Shown: positions 45,326 to 56,924 of the stretch, one piece after another
Layout of the letters: every line of letters starts with the position of its first letter
Position numbering within the stretch: the first letter of the stretch is position 1
Source of the DNA: Crossaster papposus
Lineage: Eukaryota > Echinodermata > Asteroidea > Velatida > Solasteridae
Length of the DNA: 64,000 nt
Direction of reading: 5' to 3'
Assembly: GCA_037893245.1 (NCBI GenBank)
Contig: JBAIAA010000311.1
Span: 62,001 to 126,000 of the forward strand
Made by a program: the position numbers and the translations under genes
Notes under the pieces: model-generated
Told to the model about the DNA's origin: nothing
What the model saw: only the letters and a program-made list of their open reading frames with translations
Database searches by the model: none

Positions 45326-45603
45326 TAGTAAATTAGCTGTAAAAAGCAGATTTTGTTCAATTTTTGCCCGACTACTACCGTTAGAACATTCACTTTACAT
45401 ATTTTTTCGGTGGTTGTGAAAGTTCATGCATCAAAGAATACGATCCTAGTGACGGTACATCATTTTAAAGACGCGCGCGTTGCAAAGGCGAGTGCGCAGA
45501 AATAGGACCGCGTAGATTTAGGGGGTCTGACGATACAGTATGTGACAGCATGGAGGAATAATATGAAGCAGAATCAGTGTCAAAAAGATCGGACGTGTTT
45601 TTA

Positions 45604-46032
45604 CAACTCGGATGCTTTTCTAATTCGGATGTATTCCTAATTCCGATGCTTTTTTTAAACTCGGATGCTTTTCTAATTCGGATGCTTTCGTGATTCGGAT
45701 GCTTTTCGTAAACTCGGATGCTTTCGTAATTCGGATGCTTTCGTAATTCGGATGCTTTTTGTAAATTCGGATGCTTTTCAAATTCGGATGCTTTTTAAAT
45801 TCGGATGCTTTTGTAATTCGGATGCTTTTTGTAAACTCCGATGCTATTTGCAAACTCCGATGCTTTTTTAATTCGGATGCTTTTATAATTCGGATGCTTT
45901 TTTAAAACTCGGATGCTATTTGTAAACCCCGATGCTTTTTAAATTCGGATGCTTTCTGAATTCGGATGCTTTTTAAATTCGGATTATTTCCAAATTCGAA
46001 TGCTTTTTGCAATCTCGGATGCTTATTACAAA
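45604..46032. repeat. attcggatgcttt minisatellite
   Basis: About two dozen units of 15 to 19 bp around tcggatgctttt, with spacers of variable length (cgtaa, tgtaaac, ttaaa). Confidence 0.95.
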
Positions 46033-46291
46033 ACCAACATGTATCTCCGTAACATAAAACATCCGTTGGCCTGGTTTCGAATTGGGCACCCGCGCGCACG
46101 CGCATGCGTACATGGGTGGGTACGGGTACGTACCACTGAGAGGTCAGTGGTACGTAAATTCCTACGCGCGAGATTAACAAGTTACTTTTTCGACCTGTGC
46201 AAGTGCCCGCGCCCGATGTGGGCCGAGTATCCGAAGTACCACCCCGAACGCCATTGTGTTCGGCCGGCCGTAGGCCGTATACGTATACAAA
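46033..46291. promoter_or_regulatory. CpG-rich stretch, possible promoter
   Basis: Much richer in CG dinucleotides than its surroundings (gcacccgcgcgcacgcgcat; ttcggccggccgtaggcc) and directly upstream of an ATG in an aaaATGG context. Contains the inverted pair cgtaccactgag/ctcagtggtacg (written as gtaccactgagaggtcagtggtac, 46129-46152). Function is inference. Confidence 0.4.
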
Positions 46292-46354
46292 ATGGCTAAT
46301 CAACGGTGTCCCCCGACTCTTCCAGTTCCAAATCCGGCAATAGCAAATCGTGAG
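46292..46354 (+). CDS. candidate alternative first exon for the integrase-core gene
   Basis: ATG at 46292, 21 codons (MANQRCPPTLPVPNPAIANR and E), then GAG|GTGAGC in phase 0. The integrase exon at 49302 also begins in phase 0, so they could join in frame. It could equally belong to another or no gene. Confidence 0.35.
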
Positions 46355-46530
46355 GTGAGCATATAATTAACGTTATATCAGAGGACAGTCACTTTGCCCA
46401 TTTCTACCTTCATGATATTAACTACGTTAGTGTGTGTAGGCTACAGTAACATGGCTAACGTTATACAACACACTTAACGTTGACCTTGGCGCTGTACGTA
46501 TTCCATCCTATTCTTTCCACTTAACGGTTA

Positions 46531-46910
46531 AAGGTAGTATACACCATTTGCAGAAATCGAAAATATTTACTAATGAATTATTAAGAAATACCTTACTCAA
46601 TTGAAAGTAAATAATGATTCTAGGCATTCAGCAAAAGGATTGCGCTGGATATCCTGTAATTATTCAAAAAAATTGAATTTTATAAAGAAAAATTCGCTCT
46701 CGCCGGACGGCGAGAGCGAAAAAACAAAGATAACATAAGAATAACTGCTCGACCCCGGTTGAAAACAAACGCTGTTTTTCGTGCTTTTCTCGGCATCCAT
46801 GATTGTAAAACTTCGGAAAAGTCAGTTAAACGATATTTACTATGAAATACAACCCCCCAAATCTACCCATTCATGATAATTCAAGCAATTACCAATGGTG
46901 TATACTACCT
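46531..46910. mobile_element. MITE, aaggtagtatacacc family, copy 2
   Basis: Ends aaggtagtatacaccatttg and accaatggtgtatactacct. Internally a ctctcgccg/cggcgagag hairpin (46692-46718). Related to 15607-15957. Confidence 0.85.
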
Positions 46911-47049
46911 AGATGGAATACGTACAGCAAGGTCAACTCGTACTTAACTTCGTAGTAATTTTAGTATACGCGAGCGAATTCGTACGCGACAAACTCGTAC
47001 GCGGGATAACTACCCATGCGAACCAACTCGTACGCAGTCCATCCCGGAG

Positions 47050-47245
47050 CAACTATAGAATGCAGGGCCACTCAACCCCTCTCGACTTTATTTACCCTAG
47101 GACATATAATGAACTGACCCTATAAACCCTAACCCTAACCCTGTATACCCCAATACCCGGCCCCATAGAATACAGGGCCACTCCATTTTATGTGATAGGG
47201 TAAATAAAGTCGAGAGGGGTTGAGTGGCCCTGCATTCTATAGTTG
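47050..47245. mobile_element. 196-bp palindromic element, 49-bp perfect arms
   Basis: 47050-47098 and 47197-47245 are exact inverses (caactatagaatgcagggcc outer end). The loop contains three CCCTAA units (47126-47143) and a further cagggccactcca piece. Probably a MITE. Confidence 0.88.
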
Positions 47246-47723
47246 TACCTCCATCCCAGTCCAGATGTCAGACAAGTCGACCGACGGTTTAAGACAACTC
47301 GACCGTTAAGACAACTCGACCGTTAAGACAACTCGACCGTTAAGACAACTCGCCCTAGTTGAGACAACTTGACTCGAGACAAGTCGACCATTGAGACAAC
47401 TCTACTCGGGACAAATATAAAAATTATGAAATAATATTAACGCAATGGTCGGTCTAATGCGTGCGTGAACGGTACCGAATCCCAAACTGCATGCGCATGG
47501 TCAGCGCATCAAAAACGACGTCACCGTGCACGGTACGGCCTCGTTGACCAACCGGGGATGGGGATATTAAAGTTGGCACACAGGGCCGGCAAAAAACAAT
47601 GCCACCGTTCATGGATGGAGAAATAATGGTTATTTCTAATTCTACATCAATACCATTATTTACCCCGGAAAATGTGGAACTTTTAGTAATTTGGGGGGGG
47701 TTGTGTGCGTACGCACCCGTCGC

Positions 47724-47759
<36 letters not shown>

Positions 47760-48115
47760 CCCTGCGTACGGGCACCTAAACCTATCATCTCGCCCAGTGG
47801 CAACCGCAGCCTTATATCAACCCGGCCCGAACAAAAAAACAAACAAACTCATGTATCATAACTCCAAAACGGCGATCATTCGTCGTCAAAATTCCCGCTA
47901 CTATCCCAAAGCAATATTAATTTGTCTCAACGGTCGACTTGTCTTTCCATTTATTGGACATATTGTCGAGTTGTCTCAACGGGCGAGTTGTCTCAACGGT
48001 CGACTTGTCCCGAGTCGAGTTGTCTCAACGATCGACTTGTCTGACCCCCCGCAGTCCAACGGTCCGACTCGTGCGTACGCGGACCAACTCGTACGCGTGC
48101 CAAATACTTTACAGT
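47246..48115. repeat. inverted gacaactcgaccg arrays around a poly-C tract
   Basis: 47275-47405 has six or so units of gacaactcgaccgttaa; 47925-48040 has the inverse (ttgtctcaacggtcgactt). Between them are a 32-base C run (47725-47756) and no convincing gene. Outside, actcgtacgcg motifs occur on both sides (46955-47040, 48065-48100), so the whole looks like a long imperfect inverted repeat. Confidence 0.75.
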
Positions 48116-48979
48116 TAGGCCCAGTATTCTTTGATTGGGTTAAGTTAGGGTTAGCATTGGGGTTAGGAAAGGTCCGAGGAGGTCCGGAGTATCTGACTTT
48201 CACCCACCCCCTATGAAATTAGGCTGCCCTATAGGCCTAGCTAGCTGTATAGGTTACGTTGTTATTGTTACTAGCTACAGTAGACAACTGATATATCTGA
48301 AGATCCAGTGTTTTTCAACAATAACAAGGTATCAGTAACTGTCTGGAATGATTTTCAAATGAAAACAAAAGCCTATTTAAATTGTGGTGTTGGTGGGCCT
48401 AGCCTAGGCCTACTCTTTTTTCACCCACGTTCATCTTTTTGGGACCTACTTAACTATACTGTAGGCATAACACTATTTTGTACATTATGCCTTGGTTGCT
48501 GTGTAGCCCTAAATTGTGGCTGAAATATTGAACTTCCTGCATACATTTGTATAATGAGCTACTTGAAGTGACCATAGGTAAAATAGTCGGGACTAGCAAA
48601 AATGTTCGCAAATTCGCACGTACAGTTTGTGCTGTGTCATAACTCTATGTTCTGCGCGCTGCACCAACTGTATGTGCTTTGCTAGTTGGATCAACTTATC
48701 AAGATTGAGATGCATTTTGGGTAATAACATCATGCATACCGATCACACGTACAGTTGGTGCTTTGCACAGCACATAGTGTTATGGCAACAGCCCCAACTG
48801 TACGCGGGATCATGTACGGTATCCATGACCCTAGCAACCAATGTTTTCTGCTAGTTCCAACTAAGTTGTGGCTATGTGGCTCACAATACGAAGGTCGTCC
48901 AGTATTTGTTCCAACATTTATAGGCCTACGACCCGTCTACGGTCTACGGCGCATCGTGTCTCAGGCTTAAGTCTATTAA
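48116..48979. other. no recognisable feature
   Basis: Contains short inverted cacgtacag/gtacgcg motifs near 48615 and 48800. No gene seen. Confidence 0.45.
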
Positions 48980-49213
48980 CCAGTTCGCGCCGGGATTATT
49001 TTAACATCGCCGAGCCGACGGGCGGGATTATTTTTAACGAAACTCGATCCAAAGCGGGTTCAGGCTGATAGTGCCGGGAAGCACACCCACGCATTTCCGG
49101 CCTTGCGCGCTGCTGACATACATTTCCGAACTTGAACTTGGCGTGTTTATGCGTCATCCGTTTTGAATCTGGGGAAATGTTTGCGTTTATATACGTCATC
49201 CGGCGCGAACTGG
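48980..49213. mobile_element. TTAA-flanked MITE (piggyBac-like), copy 2
   Basis: 234 bp like copy 1 at 2534; TTAA at 48976-48979 and 49214-49217; ends ccagttcgcgccggg and ccggcgcgaactgg. It ends six bases before the ATG at 49220. Confidence 0.92.
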
Positions 49214-49219
49214 TTAAAA

Positions 49220-49264
49220 ATGTCTACGACACAGCGGGAACTTTTAAATCTGTGCTACAAATTG
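49220..49264 (+). CDS. integrase-core gene, exon 1
   Basis: ATG at 49220, [15 protein letters not shown], donor TTG|GTATAC. Short first exon directly behind the MITE. An upstream alternative is the exon at 46292. Confidence 0.5.
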
Positions 49265-52200
49265 GTATACAAAATCTTTTATTCTGTTTTTATTTGTACA
49301 GGACTTGTATCAAGCAGTATTATCTCAGGTGAGAAATACCCTTCAAGTCATATCGGAAAGGAGTAACGCAGAAATGCCATCTGCTGAGGACATAGACTAT
49401 TTTGATTATCTCTTAGATAGGGAAATTTTCAGTCTTGAACTTACATCATCAGACACTGGTATTCCTGGCGACTTGTCTGCCCAACTGTATGAATTGCGCA
49501 GCTCTTTTCACGTATTGCATGACGAGGCAGCTGAACCATTGCCATCCTTACAGAAAACAAGGGGACTAAGAGGGAGGCCACAATACATCTTACCCAATGA
49601 AGTGCTTGAGACACTCTTAGATCTACAGTTCTCAGTACCTGCTATATCGGATATGTTAGGTGTTGGACAGTCAACAGTAAGACGACGAATGAGTGATTGT
49701 GGTTTGTCTGTGTCCAAAACATATAGTCCGTTTGATGATAACGAGCTAGATGACGCCGTCAGAAATATCCATGATGCATTCCCTAACAATGGGTATCGAA
49801 TGGTTCGTGGACATCTTGCAGCACAGGGACACCGTGTTCAAGAGGAGCGAGTTAGAGCTTCGATGCACAGGGTTGACCCAATTGGAGTGTTCCTGCGAGC
49901 TTCCAATATGCGGGTGGTAGCGAGACGTGTGTACAGAGTAAGAGCACCCAAATCTCTGTGGCATGTGGACACGAATCACAAACTGATAAGGTATTTACAA
50001 TGTATGTGAAAAAACTGTTACTTTACTTCTTGTTCTATCTTTTTTAAAAGTGGAGCCCCAAAAAAATTAATACCTGTATATTTTGTTTTACAAAAATATT
50101 AATCACAACACAAAATTATGAATTGGAAGCCCATTTATTAAATGGATCGTACACGTTTGTTAATTGGAACCCACCGTTTGTTTTAATCCTATATAGTTAT
50201 AGATGTACAATGTATACCATCAAGCTAACCTTTAAAAATTTCATTTCAAAATGGGCTTACAATTCCTAATTGTGGTGCTTCATATTGGTTATTTTGTTTG
50301 GATCCCGCTTTTGGTGTGTATGTCACCATTATCATGTATGTTTTGTGAACTTTTCCTTTTTTTGTGGCAAGGTACAACATAGTTGTCCATGGGTGTATTG
50401 ATGGTTTTTCAAGAAAGATAATGCACCTTGATGTGGCTACAAACAACCTGGCAGCCACAGCATTCACTTTCTTTTCTGGAGCAGTGTATCGGTATGGATT
50501 GCCTTCAAGGTTAGAGTTTATAAAGGTACATTTGACAGAATGAAATATGGGAGACAAAGAAATAAATACTGCAAGCCTTTTTGATTTTATTAATCATTTC
50601 TTTTTCTTTTTAAAGGGTTCGTGGAGATCAAGGAGTTGAAAATGTTCAGATAGCTGAATTCATGTTTAACAATCGAGGATGCGGACGAGGAAGCTACATA
50701 TCTGGAAAATCTGTCCACAATCAAAGGTAACTTACCTATTCATTTCCGTTTTTAATAATATTTCACACTTGCCTAGCACACACATATCCATTGTAATACA
50801 ATTGTTTATCAAGACTCAAATTGCTTCAATGCAGTTCCCTATACCAGATTGTTTCAATGCATACATCCTGTCTTGATCTGGTGGCCAAACCATTATTTTA
50901 ATGAATTGAACCTGAAGCAGAAAACGATAAAAACTGCCTAACTGGGGTAAGTTGCAAGACGTAGAGTCAAAGGCCCTTACAAAGAATAATGAAAAAAGAT
51001 GAAAATTGTACACACAAAATAAACTGATTGTAATGTAAATGAAAGTGCTGCCAGAATGTGTTTGCATTTGTTGACAATGTCTTTTATGGCAGTCAACAAC
51101 AATCTGGGAATAAAAGTGTGAGGACCTGGTCTTCACTGCGTGACAATGACCGGTTTGGCGAATGGTTAGCTTCAGATGACTGTCGAAAGGTAGAAGTTCC
51201 TTCCAGAAGATATAACAATGTAGTACTTTTTTGAATGTTTCCTTTTCTCAAAGAATGTTACTAATATGGCATTCTCAAATCTGGTGTTTCCTCGTGTCAA
51301 CGTTGTCAGGGAAAGTGATTTTGTTTCTGTCTACATGTAAGTCGTTTAATTGCATAGATATATTGTAAAACTGGTTTGTTTACATTACGTGCAACAAAAT
51401 CAAAGATGGTCACCATACGACGCCCGTGGTGAGGTTATTTTATTGGGAACATCAAAAATGGTTTATTACAGACCAAAAGGAACCCCTAAAAATAGGTGGG
51501 GAGGGTGGGGGGTGCATGGGGCCTATTTAAAAGCTTTTGTGGTTTTGAACCTCCCATAGGTGGGGGTGCCATGGTTGTATATTTTTTCCCTGATTAGCAT
51601 AGTAAATAAAACAAGTTTATATTCTCAGGATTGAACGCCTGTGGCGGGACGTGTGGAACGCTGTTATCAGCATTTATAAGCAGCTGTTCATCAACTTGGA
51701 AGAGGATGGCCATCTTGACATAAGCAACGACCTTCATCTGTTTTGTCTACACTATGTCATGATTCCACGTATCCATAGTCATCTGCAGAACTTCATTAGA
51801 GGATGGGACAGCCACAGAATCAGCACTGCTCAAAATATGAGTCCGGACCAGATGTGGGTCTGTGGTTTGTTGGAGGCTGAAGATGTACATGAACCAGAGG
51901 TATGTACATGTATTGATCCTTAAAATCCTACCTAAAATATTCAATGGTTGGACATTGACCCTAACAGTGATGCATCCCTTCATTTTAATACAGTCAACTC
52001 GCGTTATAACGAACTCAGCGTGACCTCGTCAAAGTGTTCGTTATATCCGAATTTTGTATTATCCAACCCAACGATTTCTAACCCATTGTTCACTTTGTAT
52101 AGACCCCTTATACACGTGATGACCAAAATACACCTTTGCAATATGAACACAAATGAAATTCAATTTACACGTAGTGTTGTTTGTGTAATAAAATGTTTAA

Positions 52201-54322
52201 AATACAACTTTGTTGTGAGAAGCAAAATGTTAAATGTAGGTGTAAAATACTACAAAAAATACGAAGGTTCTTAATGTTCGATTGCTGAGAATGAAGTCAA
52301 CGTAACCGATACGGAAGAGTGAATCAACTAACTGGATCTGTTGTTTCAACGTAAGTAGATCCGTTGTTTCAACGTAAGTAGATCCGTTGTTTCAACGTAA
52401 GTAGATCCGTTGTTTCAACGTAAGTAGATCCGTTGTTTCAACGTAAGTAGTCTCTCTTGCACAAATTGTGACGGAGAGACATTTGTTTATTATCCTTTGG
52501 TCTTCAAAGGCAGGATTGTGAAATTTTGAGATATCAAATGATAACAACACGAAACACACAGATAATGACGAACCCCGCGTTGCAAAACCATTAATTTGGA
52601 AGGCAAAAAGTGTTGAAAATTTTACAAAATTGTGTCATAATAGTTGAGAGAAGTGTACTTTAGGTTGTTAAAGCAATTTTTGAATGATAAGAGTACCTTC
52701 GACTCGAATTGCATCAAATAAAAAGGGACCACAATCGCCGTGATCACAAAAATCCTAGAGCAATGTAAACGCACTGTACTGCAGTCCACCTGATCGATCC
52801 GATGGCCGAGGCCTTTTTCCAAACCCCTGGCTTTGATGACCTCCATCTTGAGCTTGGTAGTGACGGTCCTCTGGCAAGGCGCACATGGTTCTGGTGATTG
52901 GCCCTTGTTGCTAACCGCAGCTTAACGACTGTCCAAACAATTAGCACCATCCCTCTGAATAGGTTTTCCATCAGCAAGATGAATTAACTGACATGACAAA
53001 CATCAATTGATGAATCATACTGCTTTCAATTTTGATCTGAATGAAAAAGCCATGGGCCCGGATTTGTAAACTTTCATTATAAATGGATCAATAACAATGC
53101 TTTTTTATTCGCGCGGTTACCAAAACCTTTCGTTGTAACAGAAATTTTGTACAATCCGTTTTTGTTATAAGCGAATATTTCCCCATAGAAACGTGCAGTT
53201 TTACCGTAATGTTGTCATATCTGTTTTCGTACTAACAGAAGTCAACTGTAATAGTCATGCAGATGGTGAAAAAGGGTTCATTCAAATGATAAAACCATTG
53301 AATTTGGCACACTGTCATGTACTAACATTTATCTTAAGAGAGCCATCGCTGATTTCTTAAAAATAGGTTGAATAACGATTCATTTTTAATTTTTTTTTAA
53401 ATGGCCGACTTGCATGTTATACATATTTGGTCAAAGCTGCGATAACCTTGTGTCAAATGTTCTGCTCGTATCATCATCATTAACCCTTCTATGCTCCTAT
53501 GGTTTAAGAGCACAAATGTCCCTATGGGGATCACAATTATGCCCACAGCTTCAATGTACAAGCACAAAACAGAGTGAGTGCATATTTTTGCAGTTTAGGA
53601 AGTAGCCCACAAATTGACTTCTACATATGAGGGTTAACAATGTTATTAAGGGTAATGGTTTTATTTCTAGAACCAAGAAGAGCGCTCAAGAAACACTGCA
53701 AACACACATATATGCCTGAAAAAACTGTAGAGAAGACAATGAGAACAAATTAGTTTTAGAGGTGGGGGTAAAACCAATAAGAATATTTTGAAAACTCACA
53801 TGTTGACTTATTCATATGAGGACCATGCCAGGAATCAAACCCGGGTCATAGTGGTGGAAGGCGAATAAATACAAATATCACATAATGTTACAAATGTATG
53901 GTTTTGTTTTTGTATGTATGTCACAAGAAAGGGGTCCAAATTCCAAAAGTTCTACTTTTTATTGTGTCCTGGTAACTTACACCTGACCTGTGTAATTTCC
54001 CATGCAATTGTAATTTAAATTGATATTTTTAAAAAACAATTTTGCAGATGTGCTTTGTTTTACATGACGTACAAAGTACGTAATAACTCTTGAATGGTGT
54101 CAAAGAATGTGTCCTAAATTTCAAAACAGTTTATGTAAGATATAATAGAGCTATGACATAGTGGACCCCTTATTGATGGATTGAATCATGTATGGCAATA
54201 CATTGTGTTTCATTCTTACTATGCAGGAAAGTTTGGATACATATGGCATCGACTGGAATGGTCCAACACCTGCACTGGAACCTGATGTGGAAGCTGGTAT
54301 CATTGTATCACGAGTCCGCTGA
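49220..54322 (+). CDS. DDE integrase-core (rve-like) protein, intact, 449 residues
   Basis: Exons 49220-49264, 49302-49990, 50372-50509, 50616-50726, 51629-51899 and 54227-54322 add up to 1350 bases, exactly 450 codons with stop; every junction is GT/AG and in phase. N-terminal helix-turn-helix region ([20 protein letters not shown], then [19 protein letters not shown]), a middle part ([20 protein letters not shown]), then the RNase-H-like core [35 protein letters not shown] and [13 protein letters not shown], giving D, D and E. I know this as a family of integrase-core proteins common in fish and invertebrates, likely domesticated or from an undescribed transposon type. No retroviral pol neighbours and no terminal repeats are seen. 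AATAAA occurs at about 54730. Confidence 0.88.
49302..49990 (+). CDS. integrase-core gene, exon 2 (HTH and first catalytic D)
   Basis: Acceptor TTTGTACAG, donor AAG|GTATTT. Contains the helix-turn-helix and [11 protein letters not shown]. Confidence 0.9.
50141..50230. repeat. fragment of the gtatacgtttggtaattgg MITE
   Basis: Resembles the left part of 55632-55960 (aattggaacccaccgtttgt, tcctatatagttatagat). Lies in integrase intron 2. Confidence 0.75.
50372..50509 (+). CDS. integrase-core gene, exon 3
   Basis: Acceptor GTGGCAAG, donor CAAG|GTTAGA. Encodes [20 protein letters not shown] through YGLPSR. Confidence 0.9.
50616..50726 (+). CDS. integrase-core gene, exon 4
   Basis: Acceptor TTTTTAAAG, donor AAAG|GTAACT. 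Encodes [20 protein letters not shown] through SVHNQR, with the second catalytic D. Confidence 0.9.
50727..51628. other. integrase intron 4
   Basis: Part of a duplicate-looking coding shadow (gacctggtcttcactgcgtg) but no conserved frame. Nothing else recognised. Confidence 0.45.
51629..51899 (+). CDS. integrase-core gene, exon 5
   Basis: Acceptor TTCTCAG, donor GAG|GTATGT. Encodes [20 protein letters not shown] (catalytic E) and a helical C-terminal part to DVHEPE. Confidence 0.9.
51991..53248. mobile_element. pogo/Tigger-like non-autonomous element
   Basis: TA outside both ends (51989-51990, 53249-53250); left cagtcaactcgcgttataac, right end agaagtcaactg, with inner gttataacgaa and gttataagcgaat blocks typical of pogo-group ends. 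Lies in integrase intron 5. Interior open frames match nothing I recognise. Confidence 0.7.
52336..52450. repeat. 23-bp tandem repeat, 5 units
   Basis: Units of tagatccgttgtttcaacg plus taag, nearly identical, inside the pogo-like element. Confidence 0.95.
53249..54226. other. rest of integrase intron 5
   Basis: AT-rich. No gene or repeat family recognised. Confidence 0.5.
54227..54322 (+). CDS. integrase-core gene, last exon
   Basis: Acceptor CTATGCAG; encodes [20 protein letters not shown] and a short tail ending SRVR, stop TGA at 54320. Confidence 0.85.
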   Translation, partial: ESLDTYGIDWNGPTPALEPDVEAGIIVSRVR

Positions 54323-54489
54323 CGGAATTTCAGTTGGCCAGTTTAAATAATGCGGTTCATTCTCTGGATGGTTCTTATTGCTTCGGGGCAGACTTGTACA
54401 TTGCTGCTGTACAGGAATGTATGCACCTTCTTCACCTATGACGAGCTTTCAGAATAGACAGATTTGTTGTCAAATATTTTGGTTAAGTA

Positions 54490-55190
54490 ACTGTACGACT
54501 ACCTTAAACACTTATTTCAATTGTAGAAACGTCTTTATTAAGGACAAAAATAAATACTTGATCATCTGCTCTCAAAACCGGGAACTACAATGGCCCAACC
54601 GTCATTCTTTTATCATAGTTAAAACAGAACAATTTACATTTTTAAAAACTTCTCAAATGTTTCTGTTCTTAAAGCTACAAACTGTGTACATGTTACAATG
54701 TCATTCGTTTATCTCAAGTTTCAATTGGAAATAAATCAACTCGTCTTCCCTGGAAGAGCATAATTGCACAGTCACCGTAATAACGTATTTGGGTGAACAA
54801 ATAAAAACTTGATCATCTGCAAACCGGGACCTTAAAACTACAATGGCCCAACCGTCATTTCTTTATCATAGTTGAAACAGAACAATTTACATTTTTAAAA
54901 ACTGTGTACATGTTACAATGTCTTTCGTAAGTTTCAATTGGAAAAAAGAAATAAATCAACTCGTCTTCCCTGGAAGAACGTATTTGGGTGAACAAATAAA
55001 TACTTGATCATCTGCTCGTAAATCTCAAAACCGGGACCTTAAACTACAATGGCCCAACCGTCATTCACTTATGTTTCTCTATCGTTATTAAAGCTAAAAA
55101 ATGAACATATTACAATGTCATTCGTTTATCTCAAGTTTGAATTGAAAAATAAATGTATTGAACTCGTCTTTCCTGGAAGAGCATAATTAG
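54490..55190. repeat. degenerate tandem repeat in the integrase 3' region
   Basis: The block aaataaatacttgatcatctg ... tacaatggcccaaccgtcat recurs near 54550, 54800 and 54995, with a remnant near 56000. Each unit supplies AATAAA-type signals. Confidence 0.8.
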
Positions 55191-55204
55191 TAAGGCCAAA
55201 ATAA

Positions 55205-55318
55205 ATTGTGTGTTCGCGCCGGGATGCATTTCCGGCCTTGCGGACATACATTTCCGAACTTGGCATGTTTATGGGGAATTGTTTGCGTTTATATACGTCA
55301 TCCGGCGCGAACTGGTAA
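55205..55318. mobile_element. internally deleted relative of the TTAA MITE
   Basis: Starts gttcgcgccgggatgc and ends ccggcgcgaactgg; the internal blocks atttccggccttgcg and tttgcgtttatatacgtcat are shared with the 234-bp copies. Confidence 0.85.
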
Positions 55319-55631
55319 AGTTGTAGGTCGGGTTACTGTAAACACACCATTTTTTTTTTGACCTAAGGCATAACAAAAAGTTATGTTGGCATAACGTAAC
55401 CTACCCTTGAAAAAAAAAATGAAGGGATGAAATTTAATAATTAAAATCTATTTGAAACCGTTTCTCATTGTTTTGTGTATATATTGAACCTGGACTCGGG
55501 TATCACTACCGGCTTAAACATCATTTTCATTGCTGGGAGGAAAACAAAATACCTACCCTATTTTTGGGGGCCCGTTACGCCAAACTGCACAGTCACCTTA
55601 AACACTGATTTCAAATGTAGTATCGTGATTT

Positions 55632-55960
55632 AAAGGGGTCGTATACGTTTGGTAATTGGAACCCACCGTTTGTTTCAATCCTATATAGTTATAGATATAT
55701 ACTAACATTTAAAAAGGTGGTATCGATTTGGAGATATTGCCGAAATTCTGGAGCGGTTTTATCCATGCAAGAAGAATAATCTGCATTGGAATACACACTC
55801 TGAGAAACGTCACTGCAGTAACGCTTCTAAGATTCAATTTTTGGGGGATAAAAAGTTTCTAAAAATGCATTATACTATTCCAAGCTGATCTACTTCTTAC
55901 CAAGTAAGTTTCTATCGCCAATAATTTTTTGAGTAATTACCAAACGTATACGATCCCTTT
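55632..55960. mobile_element. MITE with ~26-bp inverted ends
   Basis: aaaggggtcgtatacgtttg at the left is the inverse of caaacgtatacgatcccttt at the right, with ggtaatt/aattac just inside. A fragment occurs at 50141. Confidence 0.88.
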
Positions 55961-56159
55961 AAATTGTAATAACGTCTTTATTGGGGGGGGGGGAAATTAA
56001 TACTTGTAAATCTCAAACTAATATGGCCCAACCGTCATTCAAACCCAAATACTGACATGGTTTGTTAAAACCAGGTTGAATTTGTGAGAGCTACAAAATG
56101 ATGTGGGGTGATTTGGTGATTTTTCGGCAGTTCTGTAAAGTTTAAAAGTTTATTGACAA

Positions 56160-56245
56160 AGCATTTTGTTTTATACAAAATGTATTATGCAGCAGAGCAG
56201 GTCACAATTTGTTTTTAGGTTTTGTCCGAAAAACAATTTAAGTGT
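56160..56245. repeat. partial duplicate of the HECT-2 gene end plus MITE end
   Basis: gcagagcaggtcacaatttg, then tttttaggttttgtccg and taagtgttacct, parallels 56900-57003 but lacks the roughly 45 bases between the two tccg(a/c) blocks of the exon. Confidence 0.7.
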
Positions 56246-56495
56246 TACCTGTATTGCAAAAACTCCAAATTGACTTCTTGCCCAAAAGTGCATGATTTTG
56301 ACATACCGCGTCACGTGAAAATTGTACTTATATTAAACATTGAAGAAGAACATATTTATTAGGTGTAGTCACATTCTGCAATTGCCATGATTATTTTTAA
56401 TCTGTTTGGAAATTTCTGGGTACTTTTAGCTGTTTATCTCTAATTATAATTGTTCAATGAGATAATTTTGTACATGTTGTATTTGAAACTACAAT

Positions 56496-56916
56496 TGTGA
56501 CCCACTCGGCTAAAATAAGAGTTACAAAATATTTTTTAAGTTGTACAGATGGTCAGAAAATGAGCTTTCAATTGATATAGTGTAATGCCCTGATCTTGTA
56601 CGCTTGTTTGAAATTTAGCTTTTTGTCAGTTATATTAAAAAATAAAAATGTCTTTGAACAGAAATAAAGATTTATAATTGTAGTGCCTCGTTAGATGCTA
56701 TGGTTAGAGGATGACAAAAACATTGATTAAATCTACTTTAGGGATCAAAACAACCTTTATAAACAATTAGTTCAGAAAAAAATAGGTGTTGGAGAAAACA
56801 AAATTCCTTAAAACCCAAACATTATTTGTTCACTGAAAAATCTCCTCGGACAATAAGCAGTCCTTTTACAAGAAAATGTATTATGCAACAGACTCCTATT
56901 TGCAGAGCAGGTCACA
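56496..56916. mobile_element. MITE, tgtgaccc(a/g)ctc family, copy 1
   Basis: Ends tgtgacccactcggc and gcagagcaggtcaca. Internal blocks tgctatggttagaggatgac and agggatcaaaacaa recur in 63587-63838. Its right end lies nine bases from the HECT-2 stop codon. Confidence 0.82.
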
Positions 56917-56924
56917 ATTTGTTT

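Noticed and set aside
47126-47143. CCCTAA units as a chromosome end
   Set aside because: Only three units, inside a small palindromic element.
47599-48216. 205-codon plus frame
   Set aside because: It runs through a 32-base C tract and inverted repeat arrays and lacks any conserved segment.
52622-52977. Minus frames inside the pogo-like element as transposase
   Set aside because: No CENP-B or DDE motif can be seen in them.
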